A stretch of 64,000 nt of DNA, taken from Ilex aquifolium (lineage: Eukaryota; Streptophyta; Magnoliopsida; Aquifoliales; Aquifoliaceae). The stretch is from positions 15,975,460 to 16,039,459 of the forward strand of contig OX637409.1 of NCBI GenBank assembly GCA_951799425.1, given 5' to 3'. Below are positions 22,402 to 32,479 of the stretch, in pieces. Each line of letters starts with the position of its first letter. Position 1 is the stretch's first letter. Position numbers and translations under genes: made by a program. The notes under the pieces are model-generated. The model searched no databases, was not told where the DNA came from, and saw only the letters and a program-made list of their open reading frames with translations.

Positions 22402-22524
22402 TCGTGGAGAAGGTGAGAGGGCTCACCAACTCCATCACTTCTGCAGCCGCAATCCCCTCTTCGGAGATCGTGCGCATTAAATGCGCCTCTCATCGTGCTT
22501 CGTGCGCAATGATGGGGACAGGTA

Positions 22525-22534
22525 CTATATAAAC
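22525..22534 (+). promoter_or_regulatory. TATA box of the antisense gene
   Basis: CTATATAAAC on the + strand lies about 380 bases before the ATG at 22907. It is followed by a leader with a good donor (CCG|GTGAGT at 22709/22710) and an acceptor candidate ending 22853, so a leader intron is likely. Confidence 0.55.
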
Positions 22535-22906
22535 AACACTTAGCTCATCCGTGCTTCGTTCTCGAAAGCTAACTCTGCAGAGCTATTCATCGCCGGAAAG
22601 TTCGCCGGAGAGTCGCTGCAACCTGTTCACTTCGCCGCCTCATTTGACGCTTTTTTCTGAAGACCACAGTCCTCTGCCGCCATCGCTTCCTTCTTCATTC
22701 CTCATTCCGGTGAGTCTCCTTACATTACTCGTTTTCTTTCCTCTATTTTCTTCGTTTTTCCGGCGACCAGTCGCCTTCTTCTCCTTCGTCTGTGTCAAGA
22801 GTGACCCTGCCTGTTCATACTCCGTCCACCGGTCTTCCTTCCGTTGAGTCCAGTGAGTGTACCAAGCAGAGAGAACACCCCCGAGGACCATCTTGTCCCC
22901 GAGGAC

Positions 22907-25325
22907 ATGACTAAACGTCGTCCCAAGAAGGTCCCCGAGGCAGACGAGGCTGGTTCCTCTCGGCCTCGCAAGTACACCGTAGAGGGCAAGCAGCAAATAG
23001 TAAATTTTAGGACCCACTACTCCATTCCCCCCGAGGTCACAATAGATAAGTTTGACCCAAAAAAGCACAAGGTAGATGTCGGCACCGAGGCTGAGATGCC
23101 CTTCTATACGAAGGCCATAATGGAGGGCGGAGTTAGGTTTCCTCTCCACCCTATCCTCCTCCGTTTCCTACATCGTTTTCGACTCTTCCCGGGGCAGTGT
23201 TGCCTTAACACCTTTAGGATCATCATGGGTGTCATTGCCTTGAACGAGCGTCATGACCTTCACCTCGGCTTGGACGACATTCTCTTCTGTTATGCCTTGG
23301 TGAGGGTCATGCCCCAACAAATGTACTACCTCAAGGCTCGGGATACCACCATGTACCTTGTCACCCACCTTCCAGATTCCGACAAAGGGTACAAGGATGA
23401 CCTCCTCATCTTCGGTGGTCAATGGGAGAAAGGGCCTGGTCCAGAATACGCCGCTGACTTGTGGTGCCCCAAGCAGTGGAGGACTACGAGTACGTCGGCC
23501 CTTCCCTTGTCTACTTTTCTGCTTTTCCTCCAATGTTCTTCGGCTGATGATTGTTTTGTTTGCAGGGATCCCCGACTCCGAGACATCTGCTCTTCCTCGG
23601 AACCAAGTGAACATCGGTGACATCAGCTTTGTCTGGAACTTCTTGGGGAACAAGGGCCTGGGTCGTGCTGCCCACCTCCTCCTTGACTACACCCCGGGGT
23701 ACAAGAAGTTTAGCCAAACACCTCACAACTACGATCCCTTGGCAGGAGAGGAGCCCACTGAGGCGAACTTGGAGAACGACCCCGACAGGGCCACTGAAGC
23801 CGAGGTAGAGGGGGTCGCCGAGGGTACAGCTGCTGAGGAGGAAGACGAGGTCGTTGAGATAAGGGGTCCTGCTGCTACCACCGGTGCTGAACCCAGCACG
23901 TCGGCGAGGGAGACTTGGCCAAACTTCGAAGTTCTTGAGAGCTTGAACACAGAGGACGCTCTTGAAGTTGCGATGTCTGGTTATCGCTTGGACTTGAACT
24001 TGATTAAGAAACGAGCCGCCCTCAAAGACAGCCGGGGCCGAGGAACTAGTTCCAATGAACCTCCCCCCCCACCGCCAAGAGGGACTCCACCAGTCGATCC
24101 TCCTCCACCACCGAGGGGGACTTCTCGTTCCAACCTTCCTCCTCCTCCTCCCCCTTCTGGACCTTCGGGGCGCGGCCGGGGCCGAGAAAGAGACCCCCAC
24201 GCCGAGGAGGAAAGGAGAGTGAAGCAGAAACATGATGTGGCCGGTCGGGGTAGGGGTACTCCCGCTCCTACTTCGTCATCATCAACTCCTGGCACAACTC
24301 CGCCTTCCCCTTCAGTGCCAATGACTCAGGCGGCGGAATGGCATCCTCGGGTTCGGGATCGTGAAGGCAATCCGATCCGAGAGTCTGATTCAATCATCCA
24401 TTCTCCTCACGTGGCCTATGCTGTGAGTGAGACCCTCCTCTTTCCTGGCGACATGGAGGAGCACCGAGGCAGGCCACTTAATCAACTTCTTCGTAACATC
24501 ATCCAGAATTCCTTGGTGGTGAGTGTCTAAGTCGATTTTCTCCTTTCACTTCCTTGTTTCATTAACTGTGCTGACTTCCCACCTTCTTTGCAGACTGCTC
24601 AGCAAGTCTCTGCTATTGCCGACCGCTTCTACTCCCAACGGGACGTGCTCCAGGACTCAGAGAAGCAAAAATCTGAGGCTCAGGCTGCTCTTGCAACGGC
24701 AAAGGAGGAAGTGGCAGCGAGGGACAAAACTTTGTCTTCTCAGTCTGCACAAATAGCTGCACTTCTGAAGGAGGCCGAGGGTGCCAAGGCCAAGCTTAAG
24801 AAAACCAATGCGTCCCTAGCCGATGCCGAGAAGAAAATCACGGAATCCACCAAGCAACTCTCGGCGGCGGAAGCCAAGGTGGCGGAGTCAGAGCAGACTT
24901 GTTCTGCACTCACCCAGGAGCTGGACAAGGTCCGGGCAGCATTGGAAGCTGCTAACAAGACCCAGCAGGAGATCGTTGACCAGTGCGCCGACGACATCCT
25001 GGTGGCCTTCGAGGAGCAGAAGAAAGAGTTTTTCAAACTGGGCTGGGATGCGGGTCTGAGAGCCGCCGAGGTGCCTGAGGACTCTCCACTTTTTCAGGAA
25101 CACAAGTACGTTCCTTCTGAGGAAATAGCAGCCGCCTCGGGGGAAGTTTCTGCCGACGGTGCAAATGTGGAGCAGACTGCTGCTAATCCCCCGGCACCTA
25201 TTTCTGCCTCTGTGCCCCCCGCCGACGCCCCTGCTGCGGACACTCTATCTGCCAGCATCGATGAGCTCTTTGGAGACATAGGGGGCAACATCGGTGGAGA
25301 AGTGACTGAGCCCCCAGCGCAGTAG
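22907..25325 (+). CDS. Antisense spliced gene of Tat element: Transposase_28-like, coiled coil
   Basis: Three coding exons fit: 22907-23489, 23566-24518 and 24594-25325. The introns are 76 and 75 bases, begin GT and end CAG, and joining them keeps one frame for 755 codons. Residues 64 to 175 resemble the putative gypsy-type transposon domain Transposase_28 (GGVRFPLHPILLRFLHRF, then a KGYKDDL motif). Residues 355 to 440 are proline runs and RGRGR basic stretches. Exon 3 starts a long coiled coil (about 513-660) and ends in an acidic Ala/Pro-rich tail. It runs opposite to gag-pol and converges on the pol 3' end, leaving a 396-base gap. Antisense extra ORFs are known in Tat-lineage elements. The function is unknown; an RNA- or chromatin-related role is only a guess. 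Confidence 0.8.
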
Positions 25326-25721
25326 TTTAGGCTTTTTTCCCTCATTTATGTAACTTTTTATTTTCAATCCTGTAGCTCGGGGGACGCAAAGCCCTATTTT
25401 GGAAATGAAATTTGAACTTTGTTTTCCTACATACTTTTTCCAATGTACTCCTCTTGTGAACTCCAGGGATACACACACTAAGTACTTTATTTAAGCAAGA
25501 AGTGTCGGGTGTTTCTTCCCATCGGGGTTTGATTTTCTTCCATTGGGCACCTGCTCGGGTACCACCCCGACGCGTCTGTCACTCGGGGTAACGTTCCCCT
25601 CGGGGCCATGTCCCCCTCGGGAAACTTTTACTTGTTTGTTTGTTTGGAGACAGGGGTTCGGGACTCCGTACCCTCGGGGTTATGCATTTTCCAGGAAAAT
25701 GATTACTATAAGACTTGAACA

Positions 25722-28700
25722 TCAAAAGAAATACTTTTTCAAATTCATTACATTCCATGGTCTTTTTACATTGTTTCCTTCCATGTCTTGCAACTCATAC
25801 GAGCCGGAGCTTCCTGCTGACGTGATCTTGTATGGACCCTCCCAGTTGGGCCCCAGCTTGCCATCCGCCGGGTCTCGGGTGTTTGCCACCACCCTCCTGA
25901 GCACAAGGTCACCTACTTTGAATTCCCGAGTCTTGACCTTTCTATTATAGAGCCTGGACACCCCTTCCTGGTATTTGGCCAGCTTCAAGGCTGCCATTTC
26001 CCTCTTCTCCTCCACGAGGTCTATATCCAGGCCGAGTTGGCGGTCGTTGTCTCCTGTGTCAAAGGCCAATGTCCTTATAGTGGGAAGACCCACTTCAAGA
26101 GGGATGACTGCTTCAACCCCGTATGCGAGGGCATATGGCGTTTCCCCTGTTGACCTGCGAGGGGTGGTTCTGTACGTCCATAGGACGTTGAGGAGCTCCT
26201 CCACCCACTTTCCCTTGGCTTTTTCCAGCCTTTTCTTGATACTATTGACAATGGCTTTGTTCGAGGACTCGGCTTGTCCGTTTCCTTGAGGGTACGCGGG
26301 AGTAGAATAATAGTTTCGAATTTTGAGGTGCTCACAAAAGGACTTGAAAGGTCCACTGTTGAATTGCGTTCCGTTGTCAGACACAAGGGCGCGGGGGATC
26401 CCGAATCTTGTAACTATGTTTTTCCACACAAACTTCTTGGTGTCCACATCCCTGATATGAGTCAGAGGCTCAGCCTCGACCCATTTTGTGAAGTAGTCAG
26501 TTCCCACTATCAGGAATCTTTTGTTGCCTGGGGCCTTAGGGAGCGGCCCAACCAAGTCAAGTCCCCACTGGGCGAACGGCCAGGGACAAGTCAATGGATG
26601 CAAGTCCCCGGCTGGCTGTCGAATAGCCGGGGCGAACCTCTGACATTGGTCACATTTTTGAACGTATGCCTGTGCATCCCTCTGCATTCGCGGCCACCAG
26701 TACCCCTGTGACATGATGCGGTGGGCCATGGTTCGTCCTCCTGAGTGCCCCCCACATATGCCTTCATGTACCTCATATAGGAGTGGTTCAACCTCGTCTT
26801 CACGGACACAGAGTAAATACGGCCCGGAAAGTGACTTTCGATACAGCCTCTGATCCGGAGAAGCCCAGAACCTTGGGGCCTTCATCTTTATCTTCCTGGC
26901 TTCCTTTGGACACTCAGGGAGTATCTCGGAGAGGAGGAACCCAAGCAATGGATCCATCCAGCTAGGAGGCTTTTCCCCCTGCTCAATGATAGTCACCAAA
27001 GGAACTGGATCTATGGCGGGACCCGGAAGGTACTCCACGGTGATTCTTCGCGTCGTGGTGGAGTCCAGGGCCGAGGCCAGACAAGCTAAGGCGTCGGCAT
27101 GGGCATTCTCGGCCCGGGGTATCTGCTTGATTTCTCTTTTCTCAAATTTGTGGAACAAGGCCACGGCTTTGCGATAATAGGCCTTCATTCTAAAGTCCTT
27201 TGCTTCGAATTCTCCGCTGATCTGATTTACCACTAACATGGAGTCGCAATGGACTATCAGCCTTGCCACCCCTGCAGCGTCGGCGAGTTTGAGCCCCGAA
27301 ATTAGAGCCTCGTACTCCGCTTCATTATTGGATGCCTTGAAACCTAGCCGGACAGCTTGTTCCGTGACTATTCCCTCCGGGGAGACCAGCAATGCTCCTA
27401 TGCCGGAACCTCTGTTGTTGGAGGATCCGTCCACGAAGAGATTCCAGGAGGGTTCCTGGGATGGAGATGTAAGTTGCCTGACCGTGCCGGGGAGTTCCCC
27501 TCGAGGGGAAAGGAGTCTTTCCTTGGAGAATTCTGCTATGAAATCCGCTAACACTTGCCCTTTTATGGCAGTACGAGGTTCATAGCGGATATCATGTTCC
27601 CCCATCTCTACTGCCCACTTGGCGAGCCTCCCTGAAAGGTCGGCTTTCCTCAGTATAGCCTTCAGAGGTTGGTCCGTGCGGACCATGATTGGATGGGCTT
27701 GGAAGTAATGCCTCAGCTTCCTCGCAGCTGTGATTAATGCTAAAGCCAACTTCTCCAGTGGTAGGTACCTTGTCTCAGCGTCCAACAAGGCCTTACTTAC
27801 GTAGTACACTGGCCTTTGCTCGCGTTCATGCTCGTGTACCAACACTCCACTAACTGCGAATTCTGACACCGCCAGGTAGAGGAATAGTGTTTCCCCTGGC
27901 ATCGGGACAGACAGGGTTGGGAGGACCCTAAGGTACTCCTTGATCCCTTCGAGTGCTTCTCCACATTTATCGTTCCAAGTCCCCTTCCCGGACCTTCTGA
28001 TAGCATCGAAGAAGGGCTTGCATTTGTCTGACGACCGAGACATGAATCGGTTTAGGGCTGCCAGCATCCCCGTGAGTCTTTGGACTTCCCGAACCGTCCG
28101 GGGGCTTTGAACGTCTAGGACGGCTTGTATTTGTTCTGGGTTGGCTTCGACTCCTCGCCGGCTCACCAAGTACCCTAGGAACTTCCCGGATCCAACTCCA
28201 AAGACGCATTTTGCCGCGTTCAGCTTCAAACCATACTTCCGCAGGGTGGAGAAGGTATCCTCCAGGTCCCTGATGTGATCATCCTTCCTTCGACTCTTCA
28301 CCAGCATGTCGTCGATGTAGACTTCCATCGTGTCCCCTATCTGCCTCTTGAACATCCGGTTCATAAGTCTCTGGTAAGTGGCTCCAGCGTTCTTAAGGCC
28401 GAAAGGCATGACCTTGTAGCAATAAACTCCCATGGGAGTAATGAACGCGGTCTTCTCCTGGTCAGATAGATGGAGGGGGATCTGATGGTATCCTGCCCTG
28501 GCGTCCAGGAAAGCCATGCGCTGATGCCCTGCCGTGGCGTCCACCAGTTGATCCACCTTTGGGAGGGGGAAGTCGTCCTTGGGACAGGCTTTGTTCAGAT
28601 CCGTGAAGTCTACGCACACGCGCCACTTCCCACCTTTCTTCTTAGCACAAACGGTGTTGGACAGCCATTCCGGGAATTGAACTTCCCGGATGGTGTCGGC

Positions 28701-28985
28701 TTTCAGTAGCCTCTCCACCTCCTCGTTTACTGCTTGGGCATGATGCGGAGCCATGCGTCGTGGCTTCTGCTTTACCGGTTTGTGGGCGGGGTCAACATGG
28801 AGCTTGTGAGTGATAACGTCGGGGCTTATCCCCTTCATCTCCATGGAATCCCATGCAAACACATCTGCATTCTTTCTCAAAAAATCCGTCATCTCCCTTT
28901 GCTCAACATGGGACATGGTGGATCCAATCAAAAAGCATCTTTCCTCGTCTCCTTCAACCAAAGGTATCTTCAGGAGATCCTCCAT
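25722..28985 (-). CDS. Tat pol: reverse transcriptase, two RNase H domains, integrase
   Basis: From the first ATG (28985) the ORF has 1087 codons; the open frame extends back to the UAG at 29046-29048. Reverse transcriptase spans about residues 70-250 with YIDD at 223-226. The first RNase H is at about 365-485. A second, archaeal-type RNase H follows with D519, E557, D581 and D631 all present, which marks the Tat lineage. Integrase has HHCC at H740, H747, C778 and C781, and the DDE triad at D810, D870 and E906 with the usual 35-residue spacing. There is no chromodomain. No frame break was seen. It copies the element RNA into DNA and inserts it. Confidence 0.95.
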   Translation of the reverse strand: MEDLLKIPLVEGDEERCFLIGSTMSHVEQREMTDFLRKNADVFAWDSMEMKGISPDVITHKLHVDPAHKPVKQKPRRMAPHHAQAVNEEVERLLKADTIREVQFPEWLSNTVCAKKKGGKWRVCVDFTDLNKACPKDDFPLPKVDQLVDATAGHQRMAFLDARAGYHQIPLHLSDQEKTAFITPMGVYCYKVMPFGLKNAGATYQRLMNRMFKRQIGDTMEVYIDDMLVKSRRKDDHIRDLEDTFSTLRKYGLKLNAAKCVFGVGSGKFLGYLVSRRGVEANPEQIQAVLDVQSPRTVREVQRLTGMLAALNRFMSRSSDKCKPFFDAIRRSGKGTWNDKCGEALEGIKEYLRVLPTLSVPMPGETLFLYLAVSEFAVSGVLVHEHEREQRPVYYVSKALLDAETRYLPLEKLALALITAARKLRHYFQAHPIMVRTDQPLKAILRKADLSGRLAKWAVEMGEHDIRYEPRTAIKGQVLADFIAEFSKERLLSPRGELPGTVRQLTSPSQEPSWNLFVDGSSNNRGSGIGALLVSPEGIVTEQAVRLGFKASNNEAEYEALISGLKLADAAGVARLIVHCDSMLVVNQISGEFEAKDFRMKAYYRKAVALFHKFEKREIKQIPRAENAHADALACLASALDSTTTRRITVEYLPGPAIDPVPLVTIIEQGEKPPSWMDPLLGFLLSEILPECPKEARKIKMKAPRFWASPDQRLYRKSLSGPYLLCVREDEVEPLLYEVHEGICGGHSGGRTMAHRIMSQGYWWPRMQRDAQAYVQKCDQCQRFAPAIRQPAGDLHPLTCPWPFAQWGLDLVGPLPKAPGNKRFLIVGTDYFTKWVEAEPLTHIRDVDTKKFVWKNIVTRFGIPRALVSDNGTQFNSGPFKSFCEHLKIRNYYSTPAYPQGNGQAESSNKAIVNSIKKRLEKAKGKWVEELLNVLWTYRTTPRRSTGETPYALAYGVEAVIPLEVGLPTIRTLAFDTGDNDRQLGLDIDLVEEKREMAALKLAKYQEGVSRLYNRKVKTREFKVGDLVLRRVVANTRDPADGKLGPNWEGPYKITSAGSSGSYELQDMEGNNVKRPWNVMNLKKYFF

Positions 28986-29039
28986 GGATCTGTCTGCCGG
29001 ATCGATCCGCGGCTCGTCGACCCCGAGCCGCCCGGACTG

Positions 29040-29048
29040 TAATTGCTA
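29040..29048 (-). promoter_or_regulatory. Leaky stop context UAG-CAA-UUA between gag-pro and pol
   Basis: Read on the - strand, the gag-protease frame ends AAA TAG CAA TTA and continues open in the same frame into pol. UAG followed by CAR-YYA is the tobamovirus type of readthrough site. It would let a fraction of ribosomes make Gag-Pol. This fits a pol with no ATG for 20 codons after the stop. Confidence 0.8.
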
Positions 29049-31316
29049 TTTGTTTAGCAGTTCTTCTGGGGGCCGCTCCTTTTCCTTGGAGGCGACTCCC
29101 GCCTTCACAGCGGAGTAGAAACATGTCTTGGCGGATGCCTGATCCCCACGGATTTCTTTTACCCCCTCTGGAGTTGGGAACTTTAACATTTGGTGGTAGG
29201 TGGAATGCACCGCTCCTAGTGCATGCAGCCAGGCGCGCCCCATGATTATGTTGTAAGGCGAATCAGAGTCTATCACCACAAATTCTGTGTTTATTGTAAC
29301 TGGCCCTGTGACGACGGGTAGCGTAATCTTGCCCAAGGGCAGGGCGTAAGAGCCATTAAATCCAACAAGGGGTGTGCCCACTTTGACGAGATCCTGGGGG
29401 CCAAGTCCCATGCGCTTTAGAACTTCGTAATACATCACTTCAGAGGAACTCCCAGAGTCCACCAGGATTCTCTTGACATCAAAGGTGCCGACCTTTAGGG
29501 TGAGGACCAAGGCGTCCTCATGGGGCAGCACGACGCCAGTCAGGTCGTCATTAGAGAATGTGATGTCCTTGTTGCTTTCCCGGACCCTCTTGCTGGGTCG
29601 TTCCCCCTTCTCCTCGTCTAGCTTCCTTGTGAAAGTCACTCTCTTAAGATCCGATCTGAGGGTATTTGACGTTGGGCGATCCGTGGGACATACGTGGATG
29701 ACATCGATGACATTGTCCTGAACGTTTACCTGACCATCGGCGACACGGGTCTCCTTTGGTGCCGCTTCCTCAATGTACTCCCTCAGGTGCCCCTCCCGTA
29801 CCAACTTTTCCAGGAAGGACTTGTAAACCCTACAGTCCTCGGTGAGGTGTCCCACATCCTGGTGGTATGAGCACCTTACTTTCTGATTCCTGGTGGACGG
29901 GTCACCCAGCATCTTAGGCGGCCACTTAAAGAAGGGCTCCCTCCTAATCTTGTTGAGCAGCCTGTAAATGGGCTCCTTGAACACGGTTTGAACCCCTTTG
30001 AAGGAGCCACTAGATGAGGGCATCAATCCCTTTCGGGGGAGGTCCCCTTTCTCAACTTCTCTTCTCCTTGGGGCCAAGAGTTTTCCTTTGCCCCCCAGCA
30101 TTTCGTCTTCCACTCTGGAGTACTTATTTATCCGGACCATCAACTCCCCCATGCCAGTAGGCGTCCTCTTTGTCAAGGATCTATAGAGGTCGGTGTCCCT
30201 CGAGAGGCCAAGTCTGAAGGAGGCAGCCGCCATGACTTCGGAGCACCCCTCTACCTCGTTGACTTCCTCCCAATAGCGGGTAGCATATTGGCGGAGAGTC
30301 TCTCCTTCCTTTCGTCTCAAAGTTAACAACGACCCGACATCTTTCGGGCGTTTACTCCCTGTAATGAACCGAGCCAAGAATTGCTTGGTTAACTCCTTCC
30401 AAGACCCTATACTGCCGGGTGGAAGGGTCTCAAACCACTTCATAGCAGAGTCGCCTAGACTCATTGAAAATACCCGACACAGCAATCGGTGGTCCGAATG
30501 GTAAAGAGACATCATTTGCTTGTACTGCCTTAAATGAGCTTCGGGGTCTGATCGCCCGTCATAAACTTTAAACCTTGGCACGACAAACTTCTTTGATACC
30601 TCCATATTCGCGATAGCCTCGGTGAAGGGCGACTGAATGAGCTCGTCATCCGCGTCTTCTTCTATCATGGTGTTGCCCCTTCGGGTGGAGTTCAAATGTA
30701 CCCGGAGATCTTCTTGGCACCGAGGTCTTACTTCTTGCTCATCCCGGCGTCTGATGGGACGTCCTGACCTATTGTTCCTTACAGAGAGTGTAGACCCCTC
30801 CTCGGATTCCTCCACGCCCCCTCGCCCGGAGAGTCTCCGACGGAGGTCGTTCCACGCCAATGACTTTGTCTTCTTGGCTGGGACCTCCGGGAGCTCCCTC
30901 CTGGCCCTCGGGCGCTTAGAAGCCCTGGAGCTATTCGATCCACCGCTGAGGCGATCTCTGAGGTCTCGAGCCTTCATTCCCTTGACAGGGGGCTCGTGTG
31001 ATTGCCCCTGGTCTCGAGATCCTCCGCCGGAAAGTGTGAACTCATTGAGCCGGTTCAGGACATTGACGTTGTCCTCTTCCAACTGCCTCAGGCGATCCCC
31101 GAACTGGTCCTCTATCACTTCAGCAAGTTGCCGTGCCAACGGGGCTGCCTTTCCAGAGCCAACGCCCATGTTGGTCTGGTGGGTCGGTCCTTTGGAGTGA
31201 ACAGAACACTCCCTATTCACGCTTTCCACGCGATCCTTCGTTCTTGACATGGATGGGGCTGTTAACTCAACGTTCCTTTGCTGAGTGCTCTTTCCCTTTT
31301 GACGAGTATTCACCAT
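29046..31316 (-). CDS. Tat gag-protease
   Basis: I chose the ATG at 31316 (MVNTRQKGKS); the upstream open frame reads back into the primer site and LTR. The product has about 756 residues. An N-terminal basic, low-complexity third is followed by the retrotransposon gag core (FKVYDGRSDPEAHLRQY ... FLARFITGSKRPKDVGSLL), a Tat-type zinc motif (CSYHQDVGHLTEDC) and a retropepsin with DSGSS in ILVDSGSSSEVMYYE. It ends at the UAG at 29046-29048 in the same frame as pol. It forms the particle and supplies the protease. Intact. Confidence 0.93.
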   Translation of the reverse strand: MVNTRQKGKSTQQRNVELTAPSMSRTKDRVESVNRECSVHSKGPTHQTNMGVGSGKAAPLARQLAEVIEDQFGDRLRQLEEDNVNVLNRLNEFTLSGGGSRDQGQSHEPPVKGMKARDLRDRLSGGSNSSRASKRPRARRELPEVPAKKTKSLAWNDLRRRLSGRGGVEESEEGSTLSVRNNRSGRPIRRRDEQEVRPRCQEDLRVHLNSTRRGNTMIEEDADDELIQSPFTEAIANMEVSKKFVVPRFKVYDGRSDPEAHLRQYKQMMSLYHSDHRLLCRVFSMSLGDSAMKWFETLPPGSIGSWKELTKQFLARFITGSKRPKDVGSLLTLRRKEGETLRQYATRYWEEVNEVEGCSEVMAAASFRLGLSRDTDLYRSLTKRTPTGMGELMVRINKYSRVEDEMLGGKGKLLAPRRREVEKGDLPRKGLMPSSSGSFKGVQTVFKEPIYRLLNKIRREPFFKWPPKMLGDPSTRNQKVRCSYHQDVGHLTEDCRVYKSFLEKLVREGHLREYIEEAAPKETRVADGQVNVQDNVIDVIHVCPTDRPTSNTLRSDLKRVTFTRKLDEEKGERPSKRVRESNKDITFSNDDLTGVVLPHEDALVLTLKVGTFDVKRILVDSGSSSEVMYYEVLKRMGLGPQDLVKVGTPLVGFNGSYALPLGKITLPVVTGPVTINTEFVVIDSDSPYNIIMGRAWLHALGAVHSTYHQMLKFPTPEGVKEIRGDQASAKTCFYSAVKAGVASKEKERPPEELLNK

Positions 31317-31344
31317 GGTCACTGATCTTCGGGAAATATGATCT

Positions 31345-31362
31345 TTCCCACAGACGGCGCCA
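31345..31362 (-). other. Primer-binding site of young Tat element
   Basis: The - strand reads TGGCGCCGTCTGTGGGAA, three bases inside the 5' LTR. This is the kind of tRNA primer site seen in plant gypsy elements. Confidence 0.85.
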
Positions 31363-31365
31363 GAT

Positions 31366-32474
31366 TGTGCGTACAGATTTTTGCACAATATAAATGTTCG
31401 AGCAGAAGCAGGACTAGGGTGAACTCATCTTGACCATTGACGTCGAATCCTAGCGATGAAGTGGATTGGCGTGACGTAGGCCAAAAGGAACTGGTTGGAT
31501 TGACGGTGGCTCCTCCTTGTGGAACGGTTGAACCAAGCCTCACAAACGGCGTTGGATTCCGGCTTCTCCTGGACAAGAAGAGAAGAGTTAGAAGGGTGCC
31601 GGAGTGTCTCCGGCGTTTCCCCTCCGACGGACAAGTCAGTAGTCGTTTTTGAGAGGGAGAGTATTCGGAGCACACTTGTTTGCATGTATTGCGTACCTTC
31701 GATTTGCCTCTCAGAGGGCTATTTATACCTTTGTTGGTAGTAATCATTGCGGGCTAGTGCACAGTAGGAGATGTCAGTCATGGGGAAGCGTTTTTCCCCT
31801 TTTGCAGAGATATTTGAAGGCTCTTAACTGTTCGGAGTCCCGACCAATCAATGCCCCTTCCCTCGGGCGCCCGAGCAATAAATGCTCTTATCCCTATGCA
31901 AATGTATTGAATGCTTGATCTTCGTAGCACTTAATGCGCCCCTTTCCGGGCTATCCCAGTCATCAAGGACATCCCATCATACTGAATGTTTATTAAATGA
32001 TCCCCCGTATACCCGGACAATGACTGGGACCTTTGTGTAAAGCTATGTACTGCTCTGCTCACAGTACTACGTGTCCTTATCCCCTTGGTTGCCAACTCTG
32101 CTTACCCTGCCTGCCTTACTGAGTTGACGGAAAGGACAAGCCAGTGACTCCTTCCTCGCCTTAGTCTCCATAAGCCGAAGACGTCGGGGAGCTTTTGGAG
32201 CCGAGATGACGTGTACCGGGCCTTGTATCCCGAGAAGACATATGCGCCGAGGACACGTGTGAGATGAGGCAGCACCGAGGTTCATTGAGTGCCGAGATTA
32301 CGTGTCATCAATCTAAACCACCCAGTGGTATCCGGACGCCGAGGACACGTGTCACCATTCTAGTACCGGGATCACACGACGCCGAGGACGTGTGTCGTGA
32401 CATCAGTCGTCGGAGCACAGTGATCCCCCGAGAACACGTGTTACCATCTGCTGAACCCACAGAATGTCCCATCA
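31366..32474 (-). repeat. 5' LTR of young Tat element
   Basis: 1109 bp, matching the other LTR except for two transitions (for example GAACTCATC against GAACTCGTC near 31427). The TATA box TATAAATAG is at 31719-31727 on the - strand, so transcription of gag-pol likely starts near 31690. Confidence 0.95.
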
Positions 32475-32479
32475 GAACC

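Larger units (their letters stand above)
21245..32479 (-). mobile_element. Young Tat-lineage Ty3/gypsy retrotransposon (11.2 kb)
   Basis: The element occupies 21250-32474 and is flanked by GAACC duplicated at 21245-21249 and 32475-32479. Both LTRs are 1109 bp and differ, by my reading, at only two places. On the - strand it has LTR, primer site, gag-protease, UAG, pol with two RNase H domains, then an antisense spliced gene, polypurine tract and LTR. All parts look intact, so it may be autonomous. It sits inside an older Tat/Ogre-like element. Confidence 0.95.

Noticed and set aside
21188-22480. Several 60-150 codon ORFs on both strands, repeated identically near 31319-32488
   Set aside because: They lie in the two LTR copies of the young Tat element and repeat because the LTRs repeat. 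They have no codon or domain support.
23511-24295. Long - strand ORFs opposite the antisense gene (up to 240 codons)
   Set aside because: They mirror the GC-rich proline exon on the + strand, which has splice sites and domain support. The - strand ORFs are low-complexity Gly/Arg/Ser shadows.
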